From the NCBI GenBank assembly GCA_022565745.1, contig JAIUMB010000151.1:1-5215 (forward strand): DNA of 5,215 nucleotides. Reading direction: 5' to 3'. The notes below the pieces were generated by a model, which was not told where the DNA came from, made no database searches, and worked only from the letters and a program-made list of their open reading frames with translations. Made by a program: the position numbers and the translations under genes. The stretch is from Cryomorphaceae bacterium. GTDB taxonomy: Bacteria > Bacteroidota > Bacteroidia > Flavobacteriales > Schleiferiaceae. Below, piece after piece: positions 5,006-5,215 of the stretch (positions are counted from its first letter, which is position 1; each line of letters starts with the position of its first letter).

Positions 5006-5215
5006 ATTTAATCAAAAGCTAAAGTCAATTTGTGAAGCCATAAAATTATGCGTTAGGTACTTGTATTCCGAAACACGTGTACCACTACTGTATATTTATC
5101 CTTTTCAATTGCCTAACTTCTTTTATCCACTACAATAAGCAAGGCTAATACAATTCCCTAATCTCTTCATCAAACGGCCTTGCGATTCACGAACACAATT
5201 GAAAATTAAAGTGGG

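Larger units (their letters stand above)
4842..5215. other. AT-rich spacer to the window end, no supportable gene
   Basis: About 370 bases beyond the FISUMP lipoprotein start. Besides the weak -7 element and the hairpin at 4987-5005 I see only short frames broken by stops. On the minus strand at 5145-5186 a short run ends PFDEEIRELY then TAG, which looks like a protein C-terminus, but the same frame is closed by a TGA at 5187-5189. A decayed gene end is possible and cannot be settled from this edge. Confidence 0.55.

Overview
The window looks like Bacteroidota DNA (Flavobacteriia/Cytophagia-like; the exact taxon cannot be read from it). The supporting signs are AT-rich spacers, starts preceded by A-rich leaders rather than Shine-Dalgarno sites, several TAnnTTTG-type -7 promoter elements, lipoproteins with an acidic stretch after the lipobox cysteine, a FISUMP-domain protein and an SpvB/RHS-type secreted protein start. 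Only two genes are clearly intact and recognisable: a SufS-type cysteine desulfurase (2519-3736, +) and a surface-type FISUMP lipoprotein (3768-4841, -). They converge with 31 bp between them. A third intact reading frame (32-574, -) encodes an unrecognised probable lipoprotein.

Left part (1-1600). This is a wrecked minus-strand secretion/toxin-type locus. A gene starting at 1527 has its own promoter, a signal peptide and the first ~60 residues of an SpvB/RHS (YD-repeat shell) N-terminal domain. After about residue 114 it runs into foreign DNA. That DNA is a plus-strand IS3-family orfA relic (882-1147) with one frameshift, a Trp-to-TAG stop and no full orfB. Beyond the relic are a 77-codon fragment with no ATG (594-827) and then the 180-aa lipoprotein gene. 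The simplest reading is insertion of an IS3 element into a long rhs/spvB-like gene, then deletion of most of the gene and of the IS, leaving 5' and possibly 3' stubs.

Middle (1598-2518). About 900 bp carry no convincing gene but contain layered repeats: five GC-rich ~18-bp tandem units with palindromic cores (1884-1972), two ~48-bp direct repeats 81 bp apart (1992-2120), an 11-bp perfect inverted repeat with longer imperfect arms (1970-1990 / 2151-2171), a G-rich tract, and a 9-bp-period TTCGTG repeat cluster (2284-2368). A promoter-like site at 1790-1819 points into the repeats and has no gene after it. A second one at 2404-2436 probably drives sufS.

Right part (3768-5215). After the FISUMP lipoprotein gene there is about 370 bp of spacer with one GC hairpin and no supportable gene; a short coding-like tail near the window end is closed by stops.

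No complete new multi-gene system is visible. The points most worth a second look are the repeat-dense spacer and the IS-scarred SpvB/RHS locus. The sufS gene stands away from any sufBCD/sufE gene within this window.
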